A stretch of 64,000 bases of DNA from Bagarius yarrelli (taxonomy: Eukaryota > Chordata > Actinopteri > Siluriformes > Sisoridae): NCBI GenBank assembly GCA_005784505.1, contig VCAZ01000025.1, positions 4,052,501 through 4,116,500 on the forward strand. The letters run 5' to 3'. Both the position numbers and the translations under genes were made by a program. This document shows, piece after piece, positions 48,423 to 61,454 of the stretch. The notes beneath the pieces are model-generated. The model had not been told where the DNA came from and searched no databases. It saw nothing but the letters and a program-made list of their open reading frames with translations. The first letter of the stretch is position 1, and each line of letters opens with the position of its first letter.

Positions 48423-48484
48423 AACCCAATTAATCACGTTGGAAATATTTTGAAATCCAGGCTGTGCAGTAATTTTTACTAACC

Positions 48485-48660
48485 CAGAATCACTACCTGA
48501 CCTCAAAAATGCTCTTTTGGCAAATCCTTACTAATGGAACACCTCCTCAGAAGAGTGAAGACCATAGTTATAATAAAGCAAGGACTAAATCTGTTCAACA
48601 GGTGCATACGGATATGATCTCCAGGTGTCCACACACTTTTGTCTTTACAGTATTTAATAT
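48485..48660 (-). mobile_element. DNA-transposon fragment ending 'gtccacacacttttgtcttt'
   Basis: Shares the terminal 'caggtgtccacacacttttg' block of the family seen at 57730-58005 and 61335-61785. It lies close upstream of the pacs1 CpG-rich region. Confidence 0.55.
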
Positions 48661-48764
48661 TAGATTCATGACCAACCTAACTTGTTTATTGTATGCACCA
48701 AATAATCGTCGAGGCTACGGAACACTGCAGTCTGTTTTGTATAAATGTTCCAGAAAGCATCGTG

Positions 48765-49163
48765 TTCTGCATGAGAAACGCACAGCGAACGCGCAAGCGC
48801 GCACATCCGCACCGTTTTACGCGAATCCTCAAGGCGCTCCTGCGCTCCTTTAACCAGAGGCGTCGCTGTTCTGTGTGTTCTCGGAGAGACAGATTTCCGC
48901 CTTCCTGCTGCTAAAAACGCTTCACTTGTCAAAGAGAACAGAGCAGGTTATCCGCTGGAATGCAGCGTGTTCAGTAGACAGACTCTTCACACTGAAGTTA
49001 AGATGAGCGGCGTTGGGAAGAAAGCCGTACAAGCGACAGAGACGCGCATCGTGACACGCGCAACGATTTTCCCTGCTAAAGATGCTGGTAACTAACTGAG
49101 TGCTAAGATTGATCAAGAAGATTTCTACTGTGATTTTTTTTTCCCTCTACGTACCTCGTCGGC
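48765..49163 (+). promoter_or_regulatory. pacs1: CpG-rich promoter / 5' UTR region of pacs1
   Basis: CpG density rises sharply here (for example 'aacgcgcaagcgcgcacatc' and 'gacacgcgcaacgatt') against an AT-rich background. It lies directly before the pacs1 ATG, and I see no TATA box. It looks like a CpG-island, housekeeping-type promoter. The start site cannot be fixed. Confidence 0.6.
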
Positions 49164-52100
49164 ATGTCGGAGCGAGGAGGAATCCAGCGAGCGGGAGTTG
49201 CGTCTCCCCACATGCAGCCCTTCAAATCGGTCAGCATTTCATCCAATCGCCCGGTTCATATGAACCTGTTTGCGACATGGGAAATTGACCGCTCCTCTCC
49301 AAGCTGTGTGCCAAGGTACGTGTGTGTATGAGTGTGTATGCGCGTGTAAGAGAGCGTGCAAGAGATCGTAAAGTTACAGGTTGCAGCATTGTCGCCTGGT
49401 CACATTTTAACTCCTGTCACGCAGTAGAACGCAGCCAATCCAAAAAAATAATAACTCGGCCTAAAGTCACTTATTACATCACGTATATTATCCCCCAAAC
49501 GTTGTTTCAACATTAAACAAATTAACGCTCCAAACATTAAAAATGTCTTCAACTAAAACACATGTTTTAAGGTGCTACATTTGGTAAGAAGTGCTTGTGT
49601 GGCCCTCTGACGTCACTGGGGATATGGGGGACATGGGGGCTCAGCACCGTTACCCCGAGAAATGAACAATGCTGCGATGGATGAAAGGTTGCAGGTTTTA
49701 TTTTAATTCCACCTGGCCAACTTTTTCCTACCCTTCCTGTGCTGCGTTTGAGTAAAGTTCCTGCTGAATATAAAACCCCTCAGCTTGCAGTGTCAGCATA
49801 GGTAGTTACTTCTTTACTACCAGTTTTACATTTGCAATTATGATATTTTGGCAGAAATTCCTATCCAGGGTGACTTTATTCATGAGACAATCAAAGACAT
49901 TTCCATTTACAGCATTTAGCAGACGCTCTTGTCCAGAGCGACGTACGAAAGTGCATTGAGTCACACCATTAAAAAGCTCAATACTGATACAATAGTTCAC
50001 AAATCGGTGTAACAACAACAAAAAACTCTTGAAAGAGTAGCATTTTTTTTTAAATGTCAAGAGCTAGGTATTTCAGAAAGAGGTGGGTTCTCAAGCATCT
50101 CTTGAAGATGGCCAGTCTGCCACTCTGCTGTTCTGATATTGATGGGAAGTTCATTCCACCATCTTGGTGCCAGAACCGATAAAAGTCTTCATCTCTTTTA
50201 TAAATACCTGGAAGTTGACATTTGAAAATTAGCGGTCTGAGAAAAAAAAGTCTTAGCTGCTTTTTTCACCAGTTTTTGTGGGTTTTTACACTATGATTTG
50301 TGAAGTGGTGGCTCATAGTTAAGGTGTTGTACTACCAACCCGAAGATTGTGGGTTCGATTCCCAGCTTCACCAAGCCACCACAGCTGGGCCCCTGAGCAA
50401 GGCCCCTTAACCCCCAATTACTCAGTTGTAAAAATGAGATGAATGTAAGTCACTCTGGATAAGGGCGTCTGCCAAACGCTGTAAATGAACTCTTGTACCA
50501 GTATTGAGCTTTTCAGTAATGTGACTTAAAGCACGTTTGTAAGCACTTCTGGATAAGAGCGTGTTGCTAAATGCTGTAAATGTAAAGTGGTAGAGTTTAT
50601 AGTGACAAAAACAAAAAAAAGTTTTAATAACAAAATATTGAATATTTCCTTTGGTTTGTTTTTACCCAACATCATCTGGCTTCTCTACATTTTTTTTCTT
50701 TTTATTGACCCACTTAGTGTGAGTTTATGATGATCATATATTTTATTAAAGAGGCCACCGATTCCCATGTGGAACACAAGCTAATTTTCACACACTGTGT
50801 TGATTTGATAGTGAAAAACTCTTATTCGCTTTGCTGATTGGTTCCTATATGTGCTGTTACCCAGGAACTGTGGGTTGCTCATGGCTTCCTGTATATCAAA
50901 TACTCCACTGTGAAGTAGTCCGTATAGGAGTCCTATAGTTATTGATTGCATGAATGATTTATATGTAAACTTTACTACTATTGAATACAAGCACCTATTC
51001 AAACCCTTGTGGGGGTTTTTTACTGTAGTTCCTGGTAACTTGATATTGCGGCTTTTTTTTTTAACCAGCTCTATGCGTAGATTGTATTCTGCCTCTCTTT
51101 AGATAAAAGCCCCTGTCAAATGAATAAATAATGTAATGTAATATGGATCAATGTTTATGCACAAGCCAGACTGCAGCTACACAGTTTTATCGTCTCTGTT
51201 GTGATCAAAATCTAAACTTTGTCATGGTGTACCTACTCATCATACACTGAAGATCTGCCTTTTGTATGTTTTTTAAAAATATATAGTTCCCATGTTACAT
51301 TTTTTTAAGAACTGCTACTACATTCTGTTCTTTCAGGAAATCTAAAAAATTATAATAACAGTTAAGGATTTTATTTGCAGTTGTAGAAAATAACATATAT
51401 GCTATAACAAAAACTGCAGTTGAAAGTAAAGGTAGGTAGTCATGTATGTGAATAAATCCACGAGATATTTGAGTCTGGCCAGATGTATGACATGACGATG
51501 CAAATTCTTTAATCTTGAGAGACAGGCAGGTATTAAAGATGTGTGGAAGCTGTATGTTAAATAATTTCTTAACTAACATCTTACTTTATTGCTTCTGCTG
51601 CTCTCTCTCTCTCTCTTTTCTCTCTCTTTCTCTCTCTCTCTCTTTCTCTTTCTCTCTGTCTCTTTTGCTCTTTCAGACTCCTGAGTTTGACTCTTAAGAA
51701 ACTGGTGGTGTTGAAAGACCTTGATCGAGACCTCACATCAGTGGTTATTGCAGTCAAACTTCAGGTAAACCTTCGATTCCTTCTCGTTTAATCTTTATGT
51801 AGGCTACAATATTTTATGTTGGTAGATTCAGATTAGACACAATGCAGACTATCATAAACCTTTGCTTTCGGGATAGATTAGTCTTTTATTTTGTAAATGT
51901 ACACAGATCTAAATAAGCAAAGGAGTATTATTATTATTATGTCATTTCTAACATTTGGATATTAATAATCTTTAATATTTAATTTCTGACACTTTAGCTT
52001 GTCATTCAAAAAGCAATGCCGCATCCCACTATGGGTCCCACACCTCCAAATCTTAAAGCCACTAACTCATTACTTAAGGTTTGACCTTGCAGGGATCGAA

Positions 52101-55100
52101 ACGGATTCTGCGCTCTAATGAAATCCTCCTGTCATCTCCTGGCCTCACCGAGACAGATTTACAGCTCACGTTCTCCCTTCAGGTTTGTTTTAGTGTCTAG
52201 CCATTTTTATCACCGTTTATCAGCTATTTTGTCTGTTTTTTTAAGAGTTTTTTCTCCTCCATTTTATTCCACAAGTATCCACACTTTTTGAAGAGAGATG
52301 CCAACAGACTTCAGATCATGCTTCAGAGAAGGAAAAGGTACAAGAATCGTACAATCCTGGGGTACAAGACACTCGCATTGGGCCTGATCAATATGGCAGA
52401 GGTAAACATTTCTATCACAGTCACATTAAAAAATTAAGACTAAAAAAAAAAAAAAAAAAGAAACACACTGTACAAAGATTATTTAGTAAATTGTGTCTTT
52501 TAATAGATAGCGGGCAGTGGTGGAAGGTAACTATTAATAAATGGGGAAAGTGGTGGCTTAGGTGTTGGACTGATACCAGAAAGACTGGGGTTTGATTCCC
52601 AGCACCACCAAGTCACCACCGTGGGCACCTGAGCAAGACCCCCAACCCCCAACTGCTCAGCTGTATTTAAAAAAAATAAAATAAATAATTGCAGATCGCA
52701 TGAAGTGAAGTGAAGTGTAGTGTAAGCTTTGCACTGTTCTATTCTATGTGATTATTTCCTTTTACATTTACTGCATCTGGCAGACACCTGGATCCAGAGT
52801 GCCTTACATTTATCCTTTTTATACAACTTGGTGATTGGGGGTTAAGAGTCTTTCTCAGGGACCCAGCAGTGGCAACTTGGTGGTGCCAAGAATCGAATTC
52901 TGATCTTCCAATTAGCAGTCCAACACCTTAACCACTGCACTACCACTTCCCCTTCCCCTTGCAACACACTTTTATGTCTTATATGTAACACTATCCAAAC
53001 TCTATTACCAAGATTTGCCAGTAATTGAGGTATATTTGCTAACTGTCTTTTGCCTTAACACTCCTGATAGATACAGTACATACCGTATACATAATCCTCC
53101 ATGATATTGTGATTGTGATTGACAAGGTGATGCAGCATCCTACTGAGGGGGCTCAGGTATTGCGTCTGCATACTAAAATAAAGGACATGACTGTACCTGT
53201 GGCTGAGATCAGGGTCTACTCAATGTCCAGTCAGCCCATAGACCCAGAGAGACCAAAGGCCAAGCTGTCTGGTGAGGGAGTTAAACTTTTCTACAGTTGT
53301 AGAGAAAAAATGTGATAAATAAATAGACAAAGAAAATATTTCCAGTGTTTTCACATGCAAACTATTTTATTTATATAATAAATAAAATGCAGTCAGTTCA
53401 TTACCATTTTTATTGTGTCTTTACACAGATCGATCTCCTGACATTGATATCTACTCTGAGGAGGAGGAAGAGAGCTATTCATCAGAGCAGGATGGCAGTG
53501 ATGACCCATTACATGGACAGGTTAGGAAAAAGATGAGAAAATTGTAAAAGATTCAGCGCCATGCACAGACATTTAAGGGGCAGTGGCTCAAACTAATAAA
53601 AGGAGGACTAAGTGGGTGGACGCGTGTTAATACAAATTATCTAACTGTTACAAATATAGAATGTGAAGAGAAAAAAACCAACATCCCAATTATACACTAC
53701 TAATCATAACAGAAAACTATTTATCGTTAAAAATTTGTCTCTTCCAAATCCTATTTGGTACCATGTCCTGAAAGATCTCGGTAAATCTAGATCAACAACC
53801 AGTTTAGAACATTTATATTACATGTTTTTTTTAAACAATTTATAGGCCTACAATAAACATAGTTTTAATAAGGTATTATAAATTGAATCTATTCTATCAC
53901 TTGTATAATGTAAGACAAGTGATTATAATAGGAAAAAATACTTGATTACAAGAATTACAGTGTGACAAACTGCTGAATATTTAGCCGAGGATCAGTATTT
54001 CTAGCCACCATGTCATCACCCTGTGCACGGCCCTGAACAGAATGTTTATTTTAAACCAGTTTAAGTATATAATAAAACCCTTTTAATAAAATAGCCTAGA
54101 AAAATCCTTGCCTTCTTACTCATGATATAGTGCGATACAATATACATCGCAAAACTCAGAATGCAAAAAAATTTAAAAGAAATAGCTTAAAACACGACGA
54201 ATACAAAGCCGGAGATGCCATTATTTTTTCCGCCATGCTTGCGTATGAAATAATGGTTGAATGTTTCAGTGACAACTACACTGAAGGTTTTAATTCAATA
54301 TTACCATAAACACAGATCAGTTTAAATTGTATTTTAAATATGTATCATCACTAGAGGCCCGATTTTCTATACATGATCATAAAAAAATATCGATAGTTAG
54401 CTGTAACGAGTTGAAGACAAACTCTTTCTTCTCTAATCAGCTTTAAGCTAGTTACCATCAAGCAATAAAAATTTTGGTCTATATTTTCATAAGTTATCTA
54501 GTCAGCAGGCTAATGGATAAGTTAATACTTATAAAGAGTAATGGAGTAATGAATTTTTTATTTTTCAGTACTTGTATGATGATGAGGATGAAGTCAGAAA
54601 AAAGAAGCCTCGTCGAAAACTTACCTCTGCTGCTTCTATTACGAGAGCCAATGTGAGTGTCCAGAGCAGATTGATGCTGATGGCTTTAGATAGCCTTTGT
54701 GTGCTTGTTTACAGCCGTATTTCACCCTGCCTAATTTTATTCTTATCCCAGCCAAACAGCTACAAAGCTATTTGCTAAACACCTGTCGATTACCACCAGG
54801 CCACATGCCTATCACTGTTGTTTTTTCAATTGACTCTAATCCCAGGAGGCTAGTTTATGTGTTTAAGGAGAGCCTGAGGTTCCTTTTGTCCTTTCTACAG
54901 AGTCTGATTAATTCTAATGGCTTAAATCCTTTTAAATGTGTGGAGAAATAAGGAGGTCAATGAGTACTGACTATGTCGAAGTGCGAGGTCGGGATATCTC
55001 TCTTCACATGCTTGTGTCAGCTTTCTGTTTTGATTAGCCGCCTGATCTGTCTGCTAGCTGTTAATGTGCTAGATAGTGTGCCAGCCCTGTAAACATTCTG

Positions 55101-58100
55101 CCTCTTACTGTTCTTTATCCTCCTCCTCTGCTTGCTGCTATTTTTGCTGCTGGTGTTGTACAGTCTAATTCGCGTGTGGATTTGCTTTTCCTCCTTTTCT
55201 GCCTGAAGTAAAGTGTTTTGTATTCAGCAGCCTAACATCAAGCAGAAATTTGTGGCACTGCTGAAAAGATTCAAAGTTTCGGATGAGGTAAATCCACATT
55301 AATCTCACTCCATGCCCCTTTCTGTGTCCCTTTTTTTTTTTTTATTTCCTTCTTCACTATCCCCCACCCATCCTATTTATTTGTGGTGTCTAATTATTTT
55401 TGCCCTTCCTTAATCAGAAATCTTTCCCATGAATCTGTGAGATTATTGCCTCACAGATGTCTTTAATGTTTTGTTGTGGAGTTTTGCATTGCGTTGTTTG
55501 ATTGCTGATCTGGTACATGTAGGTGGGATTTGGCCTGGATCATGTTTCTCATGAGCAGATTCGTGATGTAGAGGAAGATCTGGATGAGCTCTACAACAGC
55601 CTGGAGATATACAACCCCAGTGACAGCGGACCAGACATGGAGGAGACGGACAGTGTCCTTAGCATGCCCAAACCCAAACTCCCGTAACATACAAGAACAC
55701 ACTTTCTCACACACACACACACACACACATTTTTTTACGCTTAATCAACAGGACAAGCCAGACAGAGGAATAGAAGAATAGAAGAACAAAAGGAACAGTA
55801 AAGCCTTGAGAAATCAAACTGATTTAAGTTACAATATAAAAACTGTAAGACAGTCTGAACAGTCTGCCCATATATCACATGCGTAGTTTGGATAGAACAA
55901 ATGAATAAATATTAACAGATGTAGAGGAAATGATGCAAGAAAGCCATTTAACATAAACGATTACTGAATAAGAATTGTAAATTCAGATACAGAATAAATA
56001 ATGTGATAAATAACAGAATAACTAGTTAACTGGAGATCCTTATCTAGAGCGACTTATATTTATCTCTTTTATTGAGGGTTAAGAGCCTTGCTCAGGGGCC
56101 CATTAATGACAACTTGGTGCTGGGAATCGAACAGCAATCTTCCATTTAGCAGTCTGACGCCTTAACCATTGCACTATCACCTCTCTGGTGGTACTTCCAT
56201 GGTTCATTTGAATGAAGTATGGAAAAGAATCTCACTATAACAAATGCATGACATTGTAATCCTAACTGATGAGGCCATTTTGGAGGTAGAAATGTCCATA
56301 CATTTGTTGAATCACTCTTTAAAGGGGTCATAAACTGAGAAATCCAAAAATCCCTTGATCTTTTGACATTGTGCTATGAAGATATTTGGTAGACTTAGGT
56401 TTAGTAGAATTTTTGCTTCAATCAAACAGCTATAGTCACATGGTGAATGTGCTCTTTGTTGATAACTGGAATGTGTTTTGGGAGCGGTTATTCAAATAAA
56501 AAGGCTCTGTTACTTAACGGCTTTAAAAAGTTATAATGATGTGTAGGCTATGATTGACATTATGGCTACATGATTGCACTGACAACATTTTATTCTATTA
56601 GACAAATTACACCCTTTGGAAACAATGCTGCATACAGACTGTGAGCATAAAACTAGGCCGTTTTCTTGTCATTGTAGTTTTTAATTGTGGAATAACAGTA
56701 AATAAAACTATGTAATGATATTTGTAGAACATAGTTTAACCTGGGCTACTTTACCTAGTTGGTGGCAATGGTTTCCAATCGAGGATTCTGTATTCGCCTG
56801 CTCTGTCAGCTTAGTCAACAAATTTGCGGGTTGAGTGTTTTCATATAATGTCATCAATCCGGAAGTCGGCCATATTGGCAGCATGTGTGAGCAAATGTTT
56901 TATGGTTTTGCTTTTAGAATGCATTAGAATGGATTTTTACCTGCAGGGAAAAAATCTGCCACTCTTATTCATACAAAGTGTTCTGATAAAAGTGGATCAA
57001 AAACAAGACAAAAGTCTATTGTTTCCAAATTAGAAGGTGCTTTAAAAAAAATCACAAGTGGACGTCAGAAAACAATACAAAACTGAGGTAGTTCATGACC
57101 CATTTAAGATAAAAACCAAGCAGTTATATTTAGCCCAAACCTGTTCAATCAAATTATTCACAATGAGAATAAAAGCCTCCTGTTAAGTTCTATTTCTTTA
57201 TAAAAACCTTTTAGCAATTGTGATTTTCTAAGTGACTATTGCTGCATCACCTCACCGCCTCGAGAAGTCTTATGTAACAAGCATCTGCTGAAGCTTTACA
57301 AATATTACCCAAGTATTTTATCCAGAGATTGTGACCTCTTGTAAAGCCTCTGCACTATGTGGGGGTGTATCTTACACTATGATCAAAGTACAAAATCGCT
57401 TCACAGACTTAAAGTCGAAGATAAAAATACCAGTGAGAGGCTCTCATTAACGAATTATTCCACTGCATTTGACTGTTCATTTATTTGCTCTGTTTTGGTG
57501 TGTGTGTGTGTGTGTGTGTGTGTAGGCCATTTTTTGAAGCTATGTCTCAATCCAGCTCTCACAATGAGTTTGGCAGTCTGACCAGCAGATGTTCTATGCG
57601 CAGAGACACACTGAATCCTGTAAGTGTCGCATTTATGGGATTTATTATCAGCTTTGATTTTATTGTAGGTCAATATTTCCATTGATCAAGCAACACCCTT
57701 AATCAACCCTATTAATCAATCAAACTACAGTATATTAGTAAAATCAGACACTAATGTCAGGTGAGGATATCTGGGGTGCAGTCGGTGTTCCAGTTCATCC
57801 CGGAGGTGTTTAGTGGGTATGAGTCAGAGTCAGGACACTCAAGTTCTTCCACATCAACCAGTTCTTCGTGGTTCTCGGGGGATTTTGTACAGGGGTATAT
57901 CATGCTGGAAACAATGCTGAGGTCGCTTAGTCCTACAACAATACATTAAAAGACATTCTGGACAAATGTGGGTTTCCACACACTTTTGGCCATTTAGTGT
58001 ACATATCCATCTAATAATATTTCACCCAACTATGATTTATTCAATGTATTAATAATGTAATAAAATTAAATCCAATGTATTCCACGTCTGTCAACTATCT

Positions 58101-59724
58101 ACTCGTCTATTTATTCAACATTTATCAGTCCAACTAATAATCTATTGTCTATTTTTAAAATTAATTTTAAGTATCCCTCCTACCATTTGTATCGCCAACT
58201 TCTCTCCCTATTCGCAAGTTTATTCAACTAACAAAATGTTTACTTATGTTCATCTTTTACCTATTAACCTCCTTCTGATGTTCATCCACCTATCCAACAT
58301 CTATTGATCTATCCTTCCGTTCTATCTTTACTTACCTGTATGACTATCTTCATCTATACATATTTAACTATTTAACCATTGTCCTCTTTAACTTTTAAAC
58401 TGTCAGCTTATATTTTTTAAATAAATTATTCATCCATCTGTTTATTATTTATTTGAATCTAAACATCTGTCTATCTCTGTCTGTCTCTCTCCGGCAGCAA
58501 GGGGAACAGACCGCATCAAGTAAAATTCGGCGCTCTAGTAGTGCACACCTGGATGACGCCTTCTCTGAGTCAGACACAGTGGTGGGCTCATAATCTTTTT
58601 ATCCCTTTTATGTTTTTATGGCTCACTTTCTTGTTGCTCATTTCTACTTTGTTTTAGTCTGTCTTTTTCCTCTTGTCAAAAAAACCTGTAATTGACCTTC
58701 TGCACCATGTGCTATGTAGCTGGTAGGTAATGTATTGTTGGTGTTGTAGGAGCTGAATGAAGTGGAGGTTTGGAGCGATGGAACTCCCAGTATTACTGTT
58801 TCTGTGGCAGAGACACCTCGAACTCCGCAGAGGAGCAGCAGCCAGACCATGGCGTCCCCAAGGCTGGTGCACACACACACACACATACACACTTAACACA
58901 TTGTGCAATACCGTTTGTTTAACATGTTACTGTGACTTGCTTACAGGCTGGATGGTGGACACACTCCTAAGCATAAGCGAGGGACTCCCATGAAAGAGAG
59001 ACAGCTGTCGAAACCTCTCAGCGAACGGACCAACAGCTCCGACAGTGAGCGCTCACCTGAGCTTAGCCTCACTCCACAGGTAAGCTCCTTCTCCTTTTTC
59101 TCCTCACATGGGTTAAAGTTCTTGACGATTTATCACAGTGATTTCTAGCTTGCTAGATAGGTCATAAAGATTAAATTGTATAAGAAAGGGATCCTGCAGA
59201 AAAGAACAGAAATGTCTTGATTTTTATAAGCATCATAAGGTACCTTTTCCTCCAGCATATTTATTCAGGCTGTTCCTGATAGTGTAACGATATTCTGAAC
59301 CTGATTGTTGATACATATGTAATTTATGTTTTAAACTGATTTTTGTTTACGCTCATATTAAATTATAACCCTCAGTGCGTGTCAAACGACTTCCTCGATG
59401 TGTAGCTACGATTGTGTAAAAGCATGGCGGACACACACAGCTAAGTTTAAAAGTGGCGGAAAAAATCTCCGGCTTTGTATTCATATTTTTTGGTATTTGT
59501 TTTACATTTTATGTGAAGTATTGTAATATTTATTGTATTGCAATATATCATGATAGATTTTATCATCATATGTATCGTATCTTGAGGACCCTGCCAATAC
59601 ACAGCCTTAGTACTGATAATATTTTTATATAGTATTTCCTATTGGAGGTCTTTTTATGACGGTGTCCTGCAGAACCCCCAAAAAAAACCAATATATATAT
59701 ATATATAATATATATATATATATA

Positions 59725-59767
<43 letters not shown>

Positions 59768-60069
59768 TTATATATATTTTTATATATTTTTTTGGGGGGG
59801 TTTTTTTGGGTTTTTGGTTTTTTGTTTTTTCAGGGAGGTCCTGTGGAGTTTAGCTTCCAACACTAATCAAACACAACTAAATTAACTAATCAAGATCTTG
59901 GAGGTAGGTGTGTTGAGCCAAGTCGGAGCTAAACTCTGCAGGACCGAGTTTGGACATCCCTGACATCCATAAAATATGGATGTCAGGGATGTCCAAACTC
60001 CAAAAAATATCGTCAGGGATGGGGCAATCCAAGGGATGTCCAAACTCGTCAGGGATGTCAGGGATGTCA

Positions 60070-60157
<88 letters not shown>

Positions 60158-61407
60158 AAATTAGACAAATATCTTAAATATCATGACACATTGGAAGCAG
60201 TTGTCTGTTATAACCTAATCTCTGTTCCAAAAAAAGCTATTTCATGATATTTGATCTTAGTCGAGATCATTCATTTGATTTTAGTCGAGACTGTTTGTAT
60301 ACAACGCAAACCTTTTTTTTTTTTTTTTTTTTATGTATCATCACCCAACCATTTTTTACATTATAAATTTAAACACAATTCTTTAAATATAAAGTTTAAA
60401 ATAAAGCATGCATGTCTGGGATTTTCTATTTGTCTGACTGTAATGACTTAATAAAATAAGGAAATTTTAAAGTTAGTTAAGTAGTCCTACGTGTAAAGTC
60501 ACATATAGTTCAGGTTTGTGTAAATATATTTGACTTTAACGAGAAATGTTATTTTTTTTCAATAGGTTTATTTGTTTCACACTAAACCCACAGTGCATTC
60601 GCTGTGCCAGAGCATCTCTCTAAAGCTCTGCAGAGTAAACAGCCCTGTAGGGTCCAGTAAAGCATGGTGATTCATTTGGTCTGTGGATTTGAACGCGGGA
60701 CACTGTGGGGGTGTGTTAGAGCAGAGATGCCGAGCGTGGAGCCGAGTGGGTGCTCAATCTGCTTATGTAACAACACATTGGCTCAGCAATGAGTCAGTAA
60801 TTGGCCAATATTCCAACTATTGCACAAAAATATCCGAATGCCTCTTTAGCCTGTGACGTTTTAGAGGGTGAAGTGTTATGTTTTAATTCCCACCGTGCCG
60901 CTGTACATAATGAGTGTTTAACCAAAAGATATAAATAGCAGTGTTTGGAATGTCGAATGTTCTTTTCTGCATAGTGTCATGTAATGGTGCACGTTTGAAA
61001 CCATCAGCAGGTTTAGCTGACAGACCGGTATCCGCATCTGTCAGTGTTTTCTCTCAGTGCTGTGTGTGCTTATTCTAAAGAAACTAAACTTACCTTTGCT
61101 CCAGATGCCGAGGAAGATAGTGTATGACCAGCTGAACCAGATCTTGGTGTCTGACACGACCCTGCCTGACAGCCTCATCCTTGTTAATAGCAGTGACTGG
61201 CAAGGACAGGTACTGACTAAACACTGAGCTAAGCCTAAAACGTGGAACAAATTAAACTGAAAATTTAGTACAAAAACAGTTTTTTAAGCATTATGTACTT
61301 TTTCTTCCACCATATTTAGCAAATTTTTATATATACGTCACTGTAAATGGCCAAAATTTTGTGGACCTCTTGCCGAAATATCTATATGTGGTTCTTTTTC
61401 TCACACT

Positions 61408-61454
<47 letters not shown>

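Larger units (their letters stand above)
44475..48700. other. intergenic space between divergent capn1 and pacs1
   Basis: Contains the capn1 acceptor at 44493, the presumed but unplaced untranslated first exon of capn1, dispersed repeats (45420-45520, 45850-46065), microsatellites (47494-47518, 48030-48098) and a SINE remnant. No further protein-coding gene was recognised. Confidence 0.5.

Noticed and set aside
48509..48914. Open frames upstream of pacs1
   Set aside because: They cover a transposon fragment and CpG-rich promoter DNA; I see no domain and no spacing that fits a gene.
59656..60158. Tyr/Ile-repeat open frames
   Set aside because: They are translations of (AT)n runs.
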